Shown here piece by piece: positions 1 through 8,701 of a DNA stretch of 64,000 bases. The position numbers and the translations under genes are program-made. This DNA is from Sphingomonas faeni. GTDB taxonomy: Bacteria; Pseudomonadota; Alphaproteobacteria; Sphingomonadales; Sphingomonadaceae. Where the stretch lies: NCBI RefSeq assembly GCF_003053745.1, contig NZ_QAYE01000010.1:1-64000 (forward strand), read 5' to 3'. A model generated the notes under the pieces. The model had not been told where the DNA came from. It did not search any database and worked only from the letters and a program-made list of their open reading frames with translations. How positions within the stretch are numbered: the stretch's first letter is position 1; each line of letters starts with the position of its first letter.

Positions 1-95
1 AACCAGAACAACGCCATCTACCGCCTCCATCGTCACACGCTCTGTGAATCAGGAAGCCCTCTTCAAATCAATAGCCTGATTGGGTTTGAGCCCTA
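1..95. other. AT-richer segment at the break in ntrY; possible insertion-element end
   Basis: From about position 95 leftward the sequence becomes clearly less GC-rich than the ntrY coding DNA and no longer reads as NtrY. It holds a 7-bp inverted repeat, AATCAGG at 47-53 and CCTGATT at 75-81, and a GGG..CCC-flanked motif next to CTAG at 93-96, a tetranucleotide that several IS5-type elements target. No transposase can be recognised in the bases available. An insertion-element terminus is the best guess; a plain frameshift or an assembly junction is also possible. Confidence 0.35.
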
Positions 96-1371
96 GCAAC
101 GTCGTCGCCGAATCGTTCGCAATCGTGATCGTCCGCTCGCGTCCGGTTGCGACGACGCCAGCGGAGACCCCCGCCATCACCGCCTCGATCAGTGCGCGAC
201 GGCTTTCGAGCTGGCCGTTGGCCGTGACGAGTTCGGTGTTCTGCGCCTCCAGCTGCCCGGTCATCTGGTTGAACGCGTTGGCAAGCGTGCCGACCTCGTC
301 ACGGCTTCGCGGATCGGGAACGCGCGCGGTCAGGTCGCCGGCTGCTACCCTGCGCGCGGCGTCGACGAGCTCACCCACCGGCCGGACGAGGCGATCCGCA
401 ACCGCCAGCGCGATCCACACTGCAATCCCTACGATCAGCAACGAGATCAACAACAGTGCCGCATTGAACTGCAACTGGAGACTGCGCGCCCTGGCCAGGA
501 GCGATCGATAACTCTTCAGCACGTCGTTGGCGCGCGTGGTCTGTTCGGAGAGGGATTTCGTATCCTCGACGCGGCCCGCATAGAGGAACAGCTCGTCAGA
601 TCCAGGCAGCATCGTGATCGTCTGGATACGATCGCCGGTGACCGAAAGGACCGCACTTTTACCCGACCGTAACTCCGCGATCGCCGCGGGCGTGACGCGG
701 CGCGTGAAGTCGATCTCGTACGGGTTGACGATCGCCAGCGTCTGAATTCCCCGTTGAGGGGACAGCTTGAACAAAGCGGCCTCGGAGAGGCTGCGATAAT
801 AGACTTGCTGAAGGAACCAGCCCGAAAAATCCGGACTTTGAAGCGAGCGTTCGCGAAGATATGCAGACATGTCGCTGGCCATCGTCACGGTGGCTTCCTG
901 CCATCGGTTGAGCTGGCGTCCGTAGGATGATTGAGCAAGTCCGGTTGCGTTTTCGAGCATACCGCGCGCCTGATCGGAATACCAGAATTGTACGCCATAT
1001 TGGAACAGCAGCGACGCGAAGATCGTCACAAGCAGCATCGGCACAGCGGCGACGATCGAGAACAGAGCAACGAGGCGAACGTGGAGGCGACCGCCACCGC
1101 CGATTGGCGAACGCGCTGCACGGCGCATGGCCACACGTCGCCCTAGCAACATGAGGAGCGCGATGCCGGGCACGAGGTTCGCGACCAGCAGCAGCGCTAC
1201 CAGCGGTGGCGGGATCAGGCGCTGCGGTGCGTCGCTGCCGGTAATGATAAAGTAGCTCGTGACGGCGATCGCGATCGCCACGCCGAGAACGACCGCCTCT
1301 ACGGCAGGCGTCACGGCAAACCGGTGTGCAGGCCCGTCATCGTCCATCGGTAGCGTCGCGGAAGCGATCAT
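49..1371 (-). CDS. ntrY: NtrY-like nitrogen sensor histidine kinase, truncated inside the PAS region
   Basis: This 440-residue protein matches the sensor half of NtrY, the membrane kinase that works with NtrX in nitrogen and redox control. Hydrophobic segments lie near residues 24-44, 56-76 and 100-122, followed by a periplasmic loop of about 180 residues, another membrane segment near 305-325, a HAMP domain (about 326-378) and the start of a PAS domain from about 390. The frame then ends at a TGA codon. Family members are usually above 700 residues and carry DHp and ATPase domains, both absent here. The final residues are encoded by AT-richer DNA unlike the rest. It follows ntrC by 52 bp. 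The product would be unable to phosphorylate, so this is probably a broken gene. Confidence 0.75.
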   Translation of the reverse strand: MIASATLPMDDDGPAHRFAVTPAVEAVVLGVAIAIAVTSYFIITGSDAPQRLIPPPLVALLLVANLVPGIALLMLLGRRVAMRRAARSPIGGGGRLHVRLVALFSIVAAVPMLLVTIFASLLFQYGVQFWYSDQARGMLENATGLAQSSYGRQLNRWQEATVTMASDMSAYLRERSLQSPDFSGWFLQQVYYRSLSEAALFKLSPQRGIQTLAIVNPYEIDFTRRVTPAAIAELRSGKSAVLSVTGDRIQTITMLPGSDELFLYAGRVEDTKSLSEQTTRANDVLKSYRSLLARARSLQLQFNAALLLISLLIVGIAVWIALAVADRLVRPVGELVDAARRVAAGDLTARVPDPRSRDEVGTLANAFNQMTGQLEAQNTELVTANGQLESRRALIEAVMAGVSAGVVATGRERTITIANDSATTLLGLKPNQAIDLKRAS

Positions 1372-1423
1372 CGTTGCCCCGATACAACGTCAACCGTTGC
1401 CGTGAAACCACATAATGACAGAA

Positions 1424-2881
1424 TTACCGCCGTTCCGGTTCGTCTACGCGAGGCGCGTCGCCGCTGATCGCACCGCCGATATCGATGCCGAGCGTATCGA
1501 GGCGTTTGCGAAGCGTATTGCGGTTGATCCCCATCGCGCGCGCGGCCCGAAGCTGGTTCTGACCATGACGCGCCAGCATCGCCTCGATCAGCGGGCGTTC
1601 GACTTCGCCGATCACGCGGTCGTAGAGCGTGCCGTCATCGAGTGCGGCTGGATCGTCATGAGCGATGCGCTCGATCATCGCACGGACGGCTTGTCCGATA
1701 TCGAGGTCGACCGGGTCGGTGAGCGAGGCGTGGCGGCCGATCATGGTACGGATCGCGTCCGCCTCGATGACTTCGTCGCGCGACAAGACTGCCAGCCGCC
1801 GCATGAGATTTTCGAGTTCGCGAACGTTGCCCGGCCAGTCATGCCCGCCAAGCGCGACCAGGGCGTCACTGGCAAGCTGACGCCGCGGAAGGCCCTGTGC
1901 AGCGGCGTGATCCAGAAAATGCCGCGCGAGCAGCGCGATGTCCTGACGTCGTTCGCGCAGGGGCGGCAACGTGATCGGGACGACATTGAGCCGGTAGAAC
2001 AGGTCTTCGCGGAACTGCCCCGTTGCGACCTGTGACGCCAGATCGCGGTTGGTCGCGGCGACGATGCGAACGTCGACGCGGATCGTCCGTGCGCCACCGA
2101 CGCTGGTGAACTCACCCGACTGGAGCACGCGGAGGAGGCGGGTCTGCGCCTCCATCGGCATGTCGCCGATCTCGTCAAGGAACAGCGTGCCGCCCGACGC
2201 CTGTTCGAACCGACCGGCATTGCGCGTCGCAGCGCCGGTGAAGGCGCCGCGTTCATGTCCGAACAGCTCGGCCTCGATCAGTTCGCGCGGAATCGCGGCC
2301 ATGTTAATCGCGACGAACGGGGCTGCGCTACGCGGCCCGAGATCATGGATCGCGCGCGCGACGAGTTCCTTGCCGGTGCCCGATTCGCCCGAGATCAGCA
2401 CGGTAAGATCGTTCGATACCACGCGCGCGATGATCCGGTAGACGTCCTGCATCGCCGCCGACCGACCGATCAGCGGGAGTGCGCGGTCCGCGTCGTGGAG
2501 CGCATCCTCGCTGACCATCCCGCCTCGCGCCAGTGCTCCGGTAACCGCGCGGGTCAGCACGTCGAGGTCGAACGGCTTGGGTAGATACTCGTACGCGCCA
2601 ACCTCGGCCGCGCGGACCGCCGTGGTCAGCGTGTTCTGCGCCGAGAGGACGATGATCGGGAGCAGCGGAAAGCGCGCGGCGACGCTGCGGACATGGTCGA
2701 TGCCGTCGCCGTCGGGGAGGATGACGTCGGTGATGAGGACGTCGGGCAGAGACACGGCAAGCGCGCGTTCGAGTTGCGCCAAGCTGTCGGCGACGGTGAC
2801 GTCGTGGCCTGCGCGACGGAGGGCCTGCGCGACGACGGTGCGGATCGCCGCATCGTCATCGACGACTAGGACGGTGCTCAT
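1424..2881 (-). CDS. ntrC: Nitrogen regulation response regulator NtrC (sigma-54 activator)
   Basis: This 485-residue response regulator activates sigma-54 promoters under nitrogen limitation after phosphorylation by NtrB. The receiver domain fills residues 1-115, with acidic D8-D10, phospho-acceptor D52 and K102. The AAA+ domain has Walker A GESGTGKE (165-172), the sigma-54 contact loop GAFTGA and Walker B FLDEIGDMP. A Fis-type helix-turn-helix closes the protein (NRNTLRKRL). The start at 2881 was chosen because [10 protein letters not shown] begins the receiver domain there and its ATG overlaps the ntrB stop by 4 bp (ATGA). A longer frame extends upstream but is only the shadow of ntrB. Confidence 0.95.
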   Translation of the reverse strand: MSTVLVVDDDAAIRTVVAQALRRAGHDVTVADSLAQLERALAVSLPDVLITDVILPDGDGIDHVRSVAARFPLLPIIVLSAQNTLTTAVRAAEVGAYEYLPKPFDLDVLTRAVTGALARGGMVSEDALHDADRALPLIGRSAAMQDVYRIIARVVSNDLTVLISGESGTGKELVARAIHDLGPRSAAPFVAINMAAIPRELIEAELFGHERGAFTGAATRNAGRFEQASGGTLFLDEIGDMPMEAQTRLLRVLQSGEFTSVGGARTIRVDVRIVAATNRDLASQVATGQFREDLFYRLNVVPITLPPLRERRQDIALLARHFLDHAAAQGLPRRQLASDALVALGGHDWPGNVRELENLMRRLAVLSRDEVIEADAIRTMIGRHASLTDPVDLDIGQAVRAMIERIAHDDPAALDDGTLYDRVIGEVERPLIEAMLARHGQNQLRAARAMGINRNTLRKRLDTLGIDIGGAISGDAPRVDEPERR

Positions 2882-3942
2882 GATGCGGCTCTCGGCAGCA
2901 GCAGGCGAAGGACGGTCATCTCGGGGTTTCCTTCGCGGGCGTACTGGACGATGCCGCCCATGTCGCGCGTGAGCTTGTCGACCAGCGCGAGACCAAGCCC
3001 CTGCCCTTCGCGACGGCCGGACACGAACGGGTCGAACAGGTGATCGGCGATGTCGGCTGGGGCGCCCGGGCCGTTGTCGAAGACACAAATCTCAATCGGC
3101 AGCGGCAGGCGCGGCTTGCCGGGTGCCGCACTAACGGTGATGCCGTGACGGTACGCCGTGGTCATGACGATCCGCGGTTCTCGTTCGTTGCTAACAGCTT
3201 CGCGGGCATTCTTCAGCAGGTTTATGACGATCTGCAGCAGCGCATCGCGGTTGATCTGCGCGGGTGGGAGCGACGGATCGAAGCGTTCTTCGATCGCGAT
3301 GCCGCGCGCGAACCCGGCGAGCGCAAGCCGGCGGGCGTGACCGAGCAGCGGATAGATGTTCTCGCTGGCGAGCGGCAAAGGGCGCGTATCGCTGAAATCC
3401 TGCATGCGGTCGATCAACGCCGCGATACGATCCACCTCAGTGACAATCAGCGTAGTCAGCTCGCCCGCACCGAGCAACTGTGCCGCACCACGAATACCGG
3501 ATAACGGATTCTTGATTTCGTGCGCGAGCATAGCCGCGGCACCGACCGCAGCCCTCGCTCCAGCCGCACGATCCGCAGAGTGTCCAAGCCGCCGCGAGGT
3601 TGCGGATGCATGCAAGGTGATCGCCCGCCAGCCCGGGTAGTCGGCGATCTGCGTCTCGGCGAAATCTGCACGGATTTTGACCCCCCGCGCGGTCGAGATT
3701 TCGGTGTCGTAAACGGCTAGCCCGTGTCCGTCCCGATTTCGCGGATCGTCGGGCGGCGGGATGATCGCATCGAGTGGTTGTCCGATCATCAACCGTTCCG
3801 AGAGGTTCAGTAGTTGCTCGGCGAGCGCATTGGCATGCGCAACCCTGTGGTCGGGATCGACGACCACCACAGCCACCGGCAGCGCGGCGAAGAGTTCCGC
3901 GAACCCCGGCCGGTTGCGCGATGGCGTATCAGGCCGCTTCAA
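2878..3942 (-). CDS. ntrB: Nitrogen regulation sensor kinase NtrB
   Basis: A cytosolic kinase/phosphatase of 354 residues that sets NtrC phosphorylation according to PII signalling. A PAS domain occupies about residues 12-110. The phospho-acceptor histidine is H141 in the motif [10 protein letters not shown]. The ATP-binding domain shows an N box (NLLKNAREA), G1 (DNGPGAP) and G2 (GQGLGLALV). No membrane segment is visible, as expected for NtrB. It overlaps dusB by 14 bp upstream and ntrC by 4 bp downstream, so dusB-ntrB-ntrC is one transcription and coupling unit, the classical nifR3-ntrBC arrangement. Confidence 0.94.
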   Translation of the reverse strand: MKRPDTPSRNRPGFAELFAALPVAVVVVDPDHRVAHANALAEQLLNLSERLMIGQPLDAIIPPPDDPRNRDGHGLAVYDTEISTARGVKIRADFAETQIADYPGWRAITLHASATSRRLGHSADRAAGARAAVGAAAMLAHEIKNPLSGIRGAAQLLGAGELTTLIVTEVDRIAALIDRMQDFSDTRPLPLASENIYPLLGHARRLALAGFARGIAIEERFDPSLPPAQINRDALLQIVINLLKNAREAVSNEREPRIVMTTAYRHGITVSAAPGKPRLPLPIEICVFDNGPGAPADIADHLFDPFVSGRREGQGLGLALVDKLTRDMGGIVQYAREGNPEMTVLRLLLPRAAS

Positions 3943-4927
3943 GGTCGCGCCAGGGAGCGTAGAACTCGGCGAGCATCGCCTTGACCTGCTTGGGATCGGG
4001 CACCTGGTTCACCTTGTTGCGGAACTCGGCCGAACCGGGCAGCCCCTTGGTGTACCAGCCGATATGCTTCCGGGCCATGTTGACGCCGGTCTCGATCCCG
4101 TAATGCTCGAGCATCGCCTCGTAATGGCCTGCGATCGCGTCATATTGCTCGGTGATCGACGGGTCCTCGATGCGACGGCCGGTGGCGAACCACTCCATCA
4201 CCTGGCCGAGCACCCAGGGGCGTCCGTAGCTGCCGCGACCGATCATCAGGCCATCCGCGCCCGACTGGTCCATCGCCGCCTCGGCGTCCTCGATGGTGCA
4301 GATGTCGCCGTTGACGATCACCGGTACGCTCACTGCTTCCTTGACCTTCCGGACGAAGCCCCAGTCGGCATTGCCCTTGTACATCTGGTTGCGCGTGCGG
4401 CCGTGGACGGTGATCAGCTTGATGCCGAGGTCCTCGGCGATGCGCGCGAGATCGGGTGCATTGAGGCTGTCGTGGCACCAGCCCATCCGCATCTTCAGCG
4501 TCACGGGCACGTCGACGGCCTTGACGGTAGCCTCGATGATCGCGCTGGCGAGCTTTGTATCGCGCATCAGCGCCGAGCCCGCGTCGCCGTTGACGACCTT
4601 GCGCACCGGGCAGCCCATGTTGATGTCGATGATCGCGGCGCCGCGATCCTGGCTGAGCTTGGCGGCCTCGCCCATCTCGTACGGCGTGCAGCCGATCAGC
4701 TGCATCGACACCGGCTCCTCGAGCCGGTCCCATGCCGCCTTCTGCAGCGACTGGCGCGTCTCGCGGATCGCGGCCTGGCTAGCGACCATCTCGGTGACGT
4801 TGAGGCCCGAGCCATAGCGTCGCACCAGCGTGCGGAACGGCATGTCGGTGACGCCGGTCATCGGCGCGAGCACGACGGGGCTTTCGATCCGGACGGGACC
4901 GATCTGGATAGGGGCAAGGTTACGCAT
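3929..4927 (-). CDS. dusB: tRNA-dihydrouridine synthase DusB (NifR3)
   Basis: A flavoenzyme of 332 residues that reduces specific uridines of tRNA to dihydrouridine with NADPH. The FMN barrel begins with the [12 protein letters not shown] motif (21-32). The catalytic cysteine is C106 in INMGCPVRK, and other FMN and RNA contacts appear as [19 protein letters not shown] and GRGSYGRPW. It is the first gene of the unit leading into ntrBC and overlaps ntrB by 14 bp. A 91-bp gap separates it from the divergent ispDF, so promoters for both directions should lie at 4928-5018, although I see no confident -35/-10 pair there. Confidence 0.94.
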   Translation of the reverse strand: MRNLAPIQIGPVRIESPVVLAPMTGVTDMPFRTLVRRYGSGLNVTEMVASQAAIRETRQSLQKAAWDRLEEPVSMQLIGCTPYEMGEAAKLSQDRGAAIIDINMGCPVRKVVNGDAGSALMRDTKLASAIIEATVKAVDVPVTLKMRMGWCHDSLNAPDLARIAEDLGIKLITVHGRTRNQMYKGNADWGFVRKVKEAVSVPVIVNGDICTIEDAEAAMDQSGADGLMIGRGSYGRPWVLGQVMEWFATGRRIEDPSITEQYDAIAGHYEAMLEHYGIETGVNMARKHIGWYTKGLPGSAEFRNKVNQVPDPKQVKAMLAEFYAPWRDLEAA

Positions 4928-5018
4928 GAATGTGCCTGAAAAAGAGGCATCCCCCTACCCCGTCCGGCAGTTTTTCGCAAGACTGGCGAGCGTCGGGGCG
5001 AACCGCTAGGTCGCGAGG

Positions 5019-6167
5019 ATGACACAGGCACAGCGTATCGTCGCGATCATCGTCGCTGCCGGAACCGGCGTGCGCGCGGGGGGATCGATTCCCAAGCAGT
5101 TCGCGCTGATCGCCGGCCGACCGATGATCGGCTATTCCTATGAAGCTTTCGCGACGCACCCGGCGATCGCCAAGACGATCGTCGTCGTCGCCGAGGGCCA
5201 GCAGGGTTTGGCGGTCGCCGCGTTGGGGACCGCGCCGATCGCCGTTGGTGGGACGACGCGACGCGAGTCGGTTACTAACGGTCTCGCGGCGGTCGGCGAT
5301 GCGACGCATGTGCTGATCCATGACGCCGCCCGCCCCTTCCTGTCGCACGCTGTCATCGATTCGCTCGTTGCTGCCTTGAAGACCAGGGACGCGGCCATTC
5401 CGGTCCTGCCGGTGACCGATACGCTGGCGCGCGGCAACGTTTTGCTCGGCGACATCGTGCCGCGCGCAGACCTCAACCGGGTGCAGACTCCTCAGGCGTT
5501 CGCCGTGGAGGCACTGCGTGCCGCTCACGCGGTCTGGCCGGCGGACGAAGAGGCGACCGACGACGCGCAGATGGTGCGACGGCTTGGCGTCGGCGTCGCG
5601 TTGGTGCAGGGCTCGATGATGCTCGAGAAAGTCACGCACCCAGAAGATTTCGCGGCCGCCGAAGCGCGTGTCGCTTACGAAACCCGCACCGCGATGGGGT
5701 TCGACGTCCACCGTCTCGAAACCGGCGAGGAGCTGTGGCTCGGCGGCGTCCTGATCCCGCACGACAAGGGCCTGTCGGGGCATAGCGACGCCGACGTCGC
5801 GCTTCACGCGCTGACCGACGCGCTGCTCGGTACGATCGCGGCGGGCGATATCGGCACGCATTTCCCGCCGAGCGATCCGCAGTGGAAGGGTGCCGACTCC
5901 GCGCAGTTCCTCCAGCATGCCGCCAAGCTTATCGCCGACAAGCGCGGCCGGATCGATTTCGTCGACCTGACGATCATGTGCGAGGTGCCGAAGATCGGGC
6001 CGCATCGTACGGCGATGACCGCGCGGATCGCCGACCTGCTTGGGCTCACGCTCGACCGGGTCAGCGTCAAGGCGACAACGACCGAACGACTTGGCTTCAC
6101 CGGCCGCGGCGAGGGTATCGCCGCGCAGGCCGTTGCAACCATTCGCTTGCCCGGATCGCCGCTTTGA
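5019..6167 (+). CDS. ispDF: Bifunctional IspD/IspF (MEP isoprenoid pathway)
   Basis: A 382-residue fusion of two enzymes of the non-mevalonate isoprenoid pathway. The N-terminal half is 2-C-methyl-D-erythritol 4-phosphate cytidylyltransferase, with a nucleotide-binding start (VAAGTGVRAGGSIPKQF) and the HDAARPF motif. The C-terminal half, from about residue 225, is 2-C-methyl-D-erythritol 2,4-cyclodiphosphate synthase, with metal ligands in GFDVHRL and the GHSDADVALHALTDALLG block. The fusion is common in alphaproteobacteria. The next gene starts inside its stop codon. Confidence 0.96.
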   Translation: MTQAQRIVAIIVAAGTGVRAGGSIPKQFALIAGRPMIGYSYEAFATHPAIAKTIVVVAEGQQGLAVAALGTAPIAVGGTTRRESVTNGLAAVGDATHVLIHDAARPFLSHAVIDSLVAALKTRDAAIPVLPVTDTLARGNVLLGDIVPRADLNRVQTPQAFAVEALRAAHAVWPADEEATDDAQMVRRLGVGVALVQGSMMLEKVTHPEDFAAAEARVAYETRTAMGFDVHRLETGEELWLGGVLIPHDKGLSGHSDADVALHALTDALLGTIAAGDIGTHFPPSDPQWKGADSAQFLQHAAKLIADKRGRIDFVDLTIMCEVPKIGPHRTAMTARIADLLGLTLDRVSVKATTTERLGFTGRGEGIAAQAVATIRLPGSPL

Positions 6168-6688
6168 AGATCGCAGCAGCGCTTGCGGGGATCGCCCTCC
6201 TCGCCAGCCCGGCAGTGGCGCAGCAGCGCTGCATCACCGGGCCCGAGGCCGAATCGCTTACGCTCGTCGCGATGCCCGATATCCTCCGGGAAACCGGGCG
6301 CGTCTGCGCGGCACAGCTTCCCGCCAGAAGTCTCATCCGGTCGCAGTCGAGTGCGCTGATCGATCGCTATCAGATCGAGTCCGACCGGGCTTGGCCAGCA
6401 GCGCGTGCGGCGATCGTCAAGCTCAGCGATCCTGCCGTGGACGCGCTGCTCGATTCGGAGTTTGCGCGACCGCTGCTGACGACGTTGCTGGTGCCGCAGA
6501 TCGTCGGGCGGATCGCGACGCGTGATTGCGGGACGATCGACCGGATGGTGACGCTGCTCCAGCCCTTGCCACCGCGCAACACCGCGGGCATCGTCGTCGA
6601 GACGTTGCGGTACCTCAAATCCCAGAAGTCGCGCAGCGGAGATATCGCCGCGGTGGCGATGCTGCTCTGCCCGGTGGAGACACGCTGA
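6164..6688 (+). CDS. Conserved exported protein, TTG start, coupled to ispDF
   Basis: A 174-residue protein of unknown function. TTG at 6164-6166 overlaps the ispDF stop (TTGA) and begins a typical signal peptide (MKIAAALAGIALLASPAVAQ) with probable cleavage after AVA or AQ. A longer frame upstream merely runs inside ispDF in another phase. The mature part has four cysteines (RC near the N-terminus, VCAA, DCGT and LCPV near the end), suggesting disulfides in the periplasm, and is otherwise helical with no motif I recognise. Its stop overlaps the pncC start by one base (TGATG). The start codon is inferred from the signal peptide. Confidence 0.72.
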   Translation: MKIAAALAGIALLASPAVAQQRCITGPEAESLTLVAMPDILRETGRVCAAQLPARSLIRSQSSALIDRYQIESDRAWPAARAAIVKLSDPAVDALLDSEFARPLLTTLLVPQIVGRIATRDCGTIDRMVTLLQPLPPRNTAGIVVETLRYLKSQKSRSGDIAAVAMLLCPVETR

Positions 6689-7203
6689 TGGATACGATCC
6701 TTCCCGCCGAACTGGTCGACGCCGCACGCAAAGTGGTCGAGCAGAACCGCGCGATCGGCCGCCGGGTCGCGGTCGCCGAGAGTTGCACCGGCGGGCTGGT
6801 CGCGGCTGCACTGACCGAGATCCCCGGGTCCTCCGACGTGTTCGAGGTCGGCTTCGTCACCTACTCGAACGCCGCCAAGCTCGGCGTGCTGAAGATCAGT
6901 TCGGACGTGCTCGAAACGTTCGGCGCGGTCTCGATCGCGGTCGCCTGGAGCATGGCGCAGGCCGCGCTCAAGCAGTCGGGCGCTGATATCGCGGTTGCGA
7001 TCACCGGCGTTGCGGGCCCCGGTGGTGGTTCGCTCAAGAAGCCGGTCGGCACGGTGGTGTTTGGCCGCGCCGAAAAGGGCCGTGACCCGTCCGACGTTCA
7101 CGCCGATCGCAAGGACTTCGGCGATCTCGGCCGCGGCGGGATCCGGCTTCAGGCCGCGTTGTGCGCGCTCGAACTCTTGCTGCCGGACGCTTCGGCGCCG
7201 TAA
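6688..7203 (+). CDS. pncC: Nicotinamide-nucleotide amidohydrolase PncC (CinA C-terminal family)
   Basis: A 171-residue single-domain CinA_C protein that deamidates nicotinamide mononucleotide to nicotinate mononucleotide in NAD recycling. Diagnostic motifs are AESCTGGLVAAALTEIPGSS near the N-terminus and TGVAGPGGGS in the middle. The N-terminal molybdopterin-binding-like domain of full CinA is absent, as in stand-alone PncC. The ATG at 6688 shares a base with the stop of the previous gene. Its last 55 bp overlap the end of ratA on the opposite strand. Confidence 0.9.
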   Translation: MDTILPAELVDAARKVVEQNRAIGRRVAVAESCTGGLVAAALTEIPGSSDVFEVGFVTYSNAAKLGVLKISSDVLETFGAVSIAVAWSMAQAALKQSGADIAVAITGVAGPGGGSLKKPVGTVVFGRAEKGRDPSDVHADRKDFGDLGRGGIRLQAALCALELLLPDASAP

Positions 7204-7622
7204 AGCTCCGCGGCACGCGTTTCGAACGCGCCGATCATCTTCCGCAGCGCCACGCCGAACACCTGCCCGGCGATCATCTCGAACATCCGGTTCTTGAACG
7301 CGAAGTCGACGGTGAAGTCGACCGCGCAGCCCTGCGGCTCGGGTCGGAAATGCCATTCGTTGCGCAGATACTTGAGCGGGCCATCGACGTAATCGACGTT
7401 GAGTTCGCTCGGCCGGACCTTCTGCACGCGCGACGTGAACGTCTCACGCAGCCCCTTGAAACCGACGATCATGTCGGCGAGTGTCTCGGTCTCGCTGTTC
7501 GAGCGCACGCGCATCGCGCTGACCCAGGGCAGGAATTCGGCATAGCGACCGACATCGGCCACCAGGTCGAACATCTGCTCAGGCGTGTAGGGCAAATGGC
7601 GCGTTTCCGAATGCTTCGGCAT
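7149..7622 (-). CDS. RatA/COQ10-type START-domain protein
   Basis: A 157-residue protein of the polyketide-cyclase/START-like family that includes Coq10 and RatA. The family pattern begins [21 protein letters not shown], followed by the YAEFLPWV segment and the FAFKNRMFEMIAGQVF helix that closes the lipid pocket. By homology it probably binds ubiquinone or a related lipid and supports respiratory electron transfer; the RatA toxin label rests on the E. coli homologue. It starts 1 bp into the lipA stop, so it is translated with lipA. Its 3' end overlaps pncC antiparallel by 55 bp. Confidence 0.88.
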   Translation of the reverse strand: MPKHSETRHLPYTPEQMFDLVADVGRYAEFLPWVSAMRVRSNSETETLADMIVGFKGLRETFTSRVQKVRPSELNVDYVDGPLKYLRNEWHFRPEPQGCAVDFTVDFAFKNRMFEMIAGQVFGVALRKMIGAFETRAAELYGAEASGSKSSSAHNAA

Positions 7623-8548
7623 CAGATGCGCGCGACGCCCAGCTTTGCGTCGCGGTTCGCACGCAACCGCTCGAAGTCGTCACCCGCGTGGTAGCTCGAC
7701 CGAGTCAGCGGCGACGATGCTACCAACAGGAAGCCCTTCGCGCGGGCAATCGAGGCATAGGCATCGAACGCCTTCGGCGGCACGAACTCGGCGACCTTGG
7801 CATGGCGCGGCGTGGGCTGGAGATACTGGCCCATCGTCAGGAAATCGATGTCGGCGCAGCGCATGTCGTCCATCACCTGATGGATCTCCAGACGCTCCTC
7901 GCCGAGCCCGAGCATCACGCCGGATTTGGTGAAGATCGACGGATCGTGCTTCTTGACGCTCTCCAGCAGCCGCAGGGACGCATAGTAACGCGCACCCGGG
8001 CGGATCGTCGGATAGAGCCGCGGCACGGTTTCGAGATTATGGTTGTAAACGTCGGGACGCGCCTCGACGATCGACTCGATCGCCGCCTGCGCCTTGTTGC
8101 GGAAGTCGGGTGTGAGGATCTCGATCGTCGTCGTCGGGTTCGACGCGCGGATCGCCTGGATCACCTTTACGAACTGCGACGCGCCACCGTCCGGAAGATC
8201 GTCGCGATCGACGGAGGTGATGACGATGTGGTTGAGCCCCATCTGCGCGGCCGCATCGGCGACGTTCTGCGGCTCCATCCGATCGACCGCGCGCGGCATA
8301 CCGGTCTTCACGTTACAAAACGCGCAGGCGCGCGTGCAGGTATCGCCGAGGATCATGACCGTCGCATGCTTCTTCGACCAGCATTCGCCAATGTTCGGAC
8401 ACGCCGCCTCTTCGCACACGGTGGTGAGGCTTTTCGAGCGCATCAACTCACGGGTCTTTGCGAAGCCAGCAGAGGTCGGCGCCTTGACGCGGATCCAGTC
8501 GGGCTTGCGCGCACGGACCGGCGAAGCCATCGGGGTCATGTCGTTCAT
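7622..8548 (-). CDS. lipA: Lipoyl synthase
   Basis: A radical-SAM enzyme of 308 residues that inserts two sulfurs into octanoyl groups bound to lipoyl domains, such as the one on PdhB encoded at 55.3 kb. The auxiliary cluster cysteines are C45, C50 and C56 ([12 protein letters not shown]) and the radical-SAM triad is C71, C75 and C78 (CTRACAFC). The conserved C-terminal RSSYHAGDD supplies the serine ligand to the auxiliary cluster. The divergent carbonic anhydrase lies 153 bp upstream, with palindromes between them. Confidence 0.96.
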   Translation of the reverse strand: MNDMTPMASPVRARKPDWIRVKAPTSAGFAKTRELMRSKSLTTVCEEAACPNIGECWSKKHATVMILGDTCTRACAFCNVKTGMPRAVDRMEPQNVADAAAQMGLNHIVITSVDRDDLPDGGASQFVKVIQAIRASNPTTTIEILTPDFRNKAQAAIESIVEARPDVYNHNLETVPRLYPTIRPGARYYASLRLLESVKKHDPSIFTKSGVMLGLGEERLEIHQVMDDMRCADIDFLTMGQYLQPTPRHAKVAEFVPPKAFDAYASIARAKGFLLVASSPLTRSSYHAGDDFERLRANRDAKLGVARI

Positions 8549-8605
8549 GCACGCCAGATAGCCCCGCCCTGCCGCTGAGACAATGGCGGCGGGCTATGTT
8601 GGCGG

Positions 8606-8673
8606 GTTGGAACCATCGGACGAACCGGATAAAATCATGGAACCAGTTCCAACATGACAAGTTTGTCATGTTG
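8606..8673. promoter_or_regulatory. Double palindrome in the lipA / carbonic anhydrase gap (operator candidate)
   Basis: A perfect inverted repeat with 11-bp arms (CAACATGACAA and TTGTCATGTTG, 2-bp spacer) spans 8650-8673 and ends 28 bp before the GTG of the carbonic anhydrase gene. Directly before it, sharing base 8650, is a second palindrome, GGAAC-CA-GTTCC (8639-8650). GTTGGAAC at 8606-8613 is also the reverse complement of GTTCCAAC at 8646-8653. There is no T-run, so a protein-binding operator is more likely than a terminator. The regulator is unknown. Confidence 0.55.
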
Positions 8674-8701
8674 CATCGCAAACTGATATGGAAGGCTAAC
8701 C

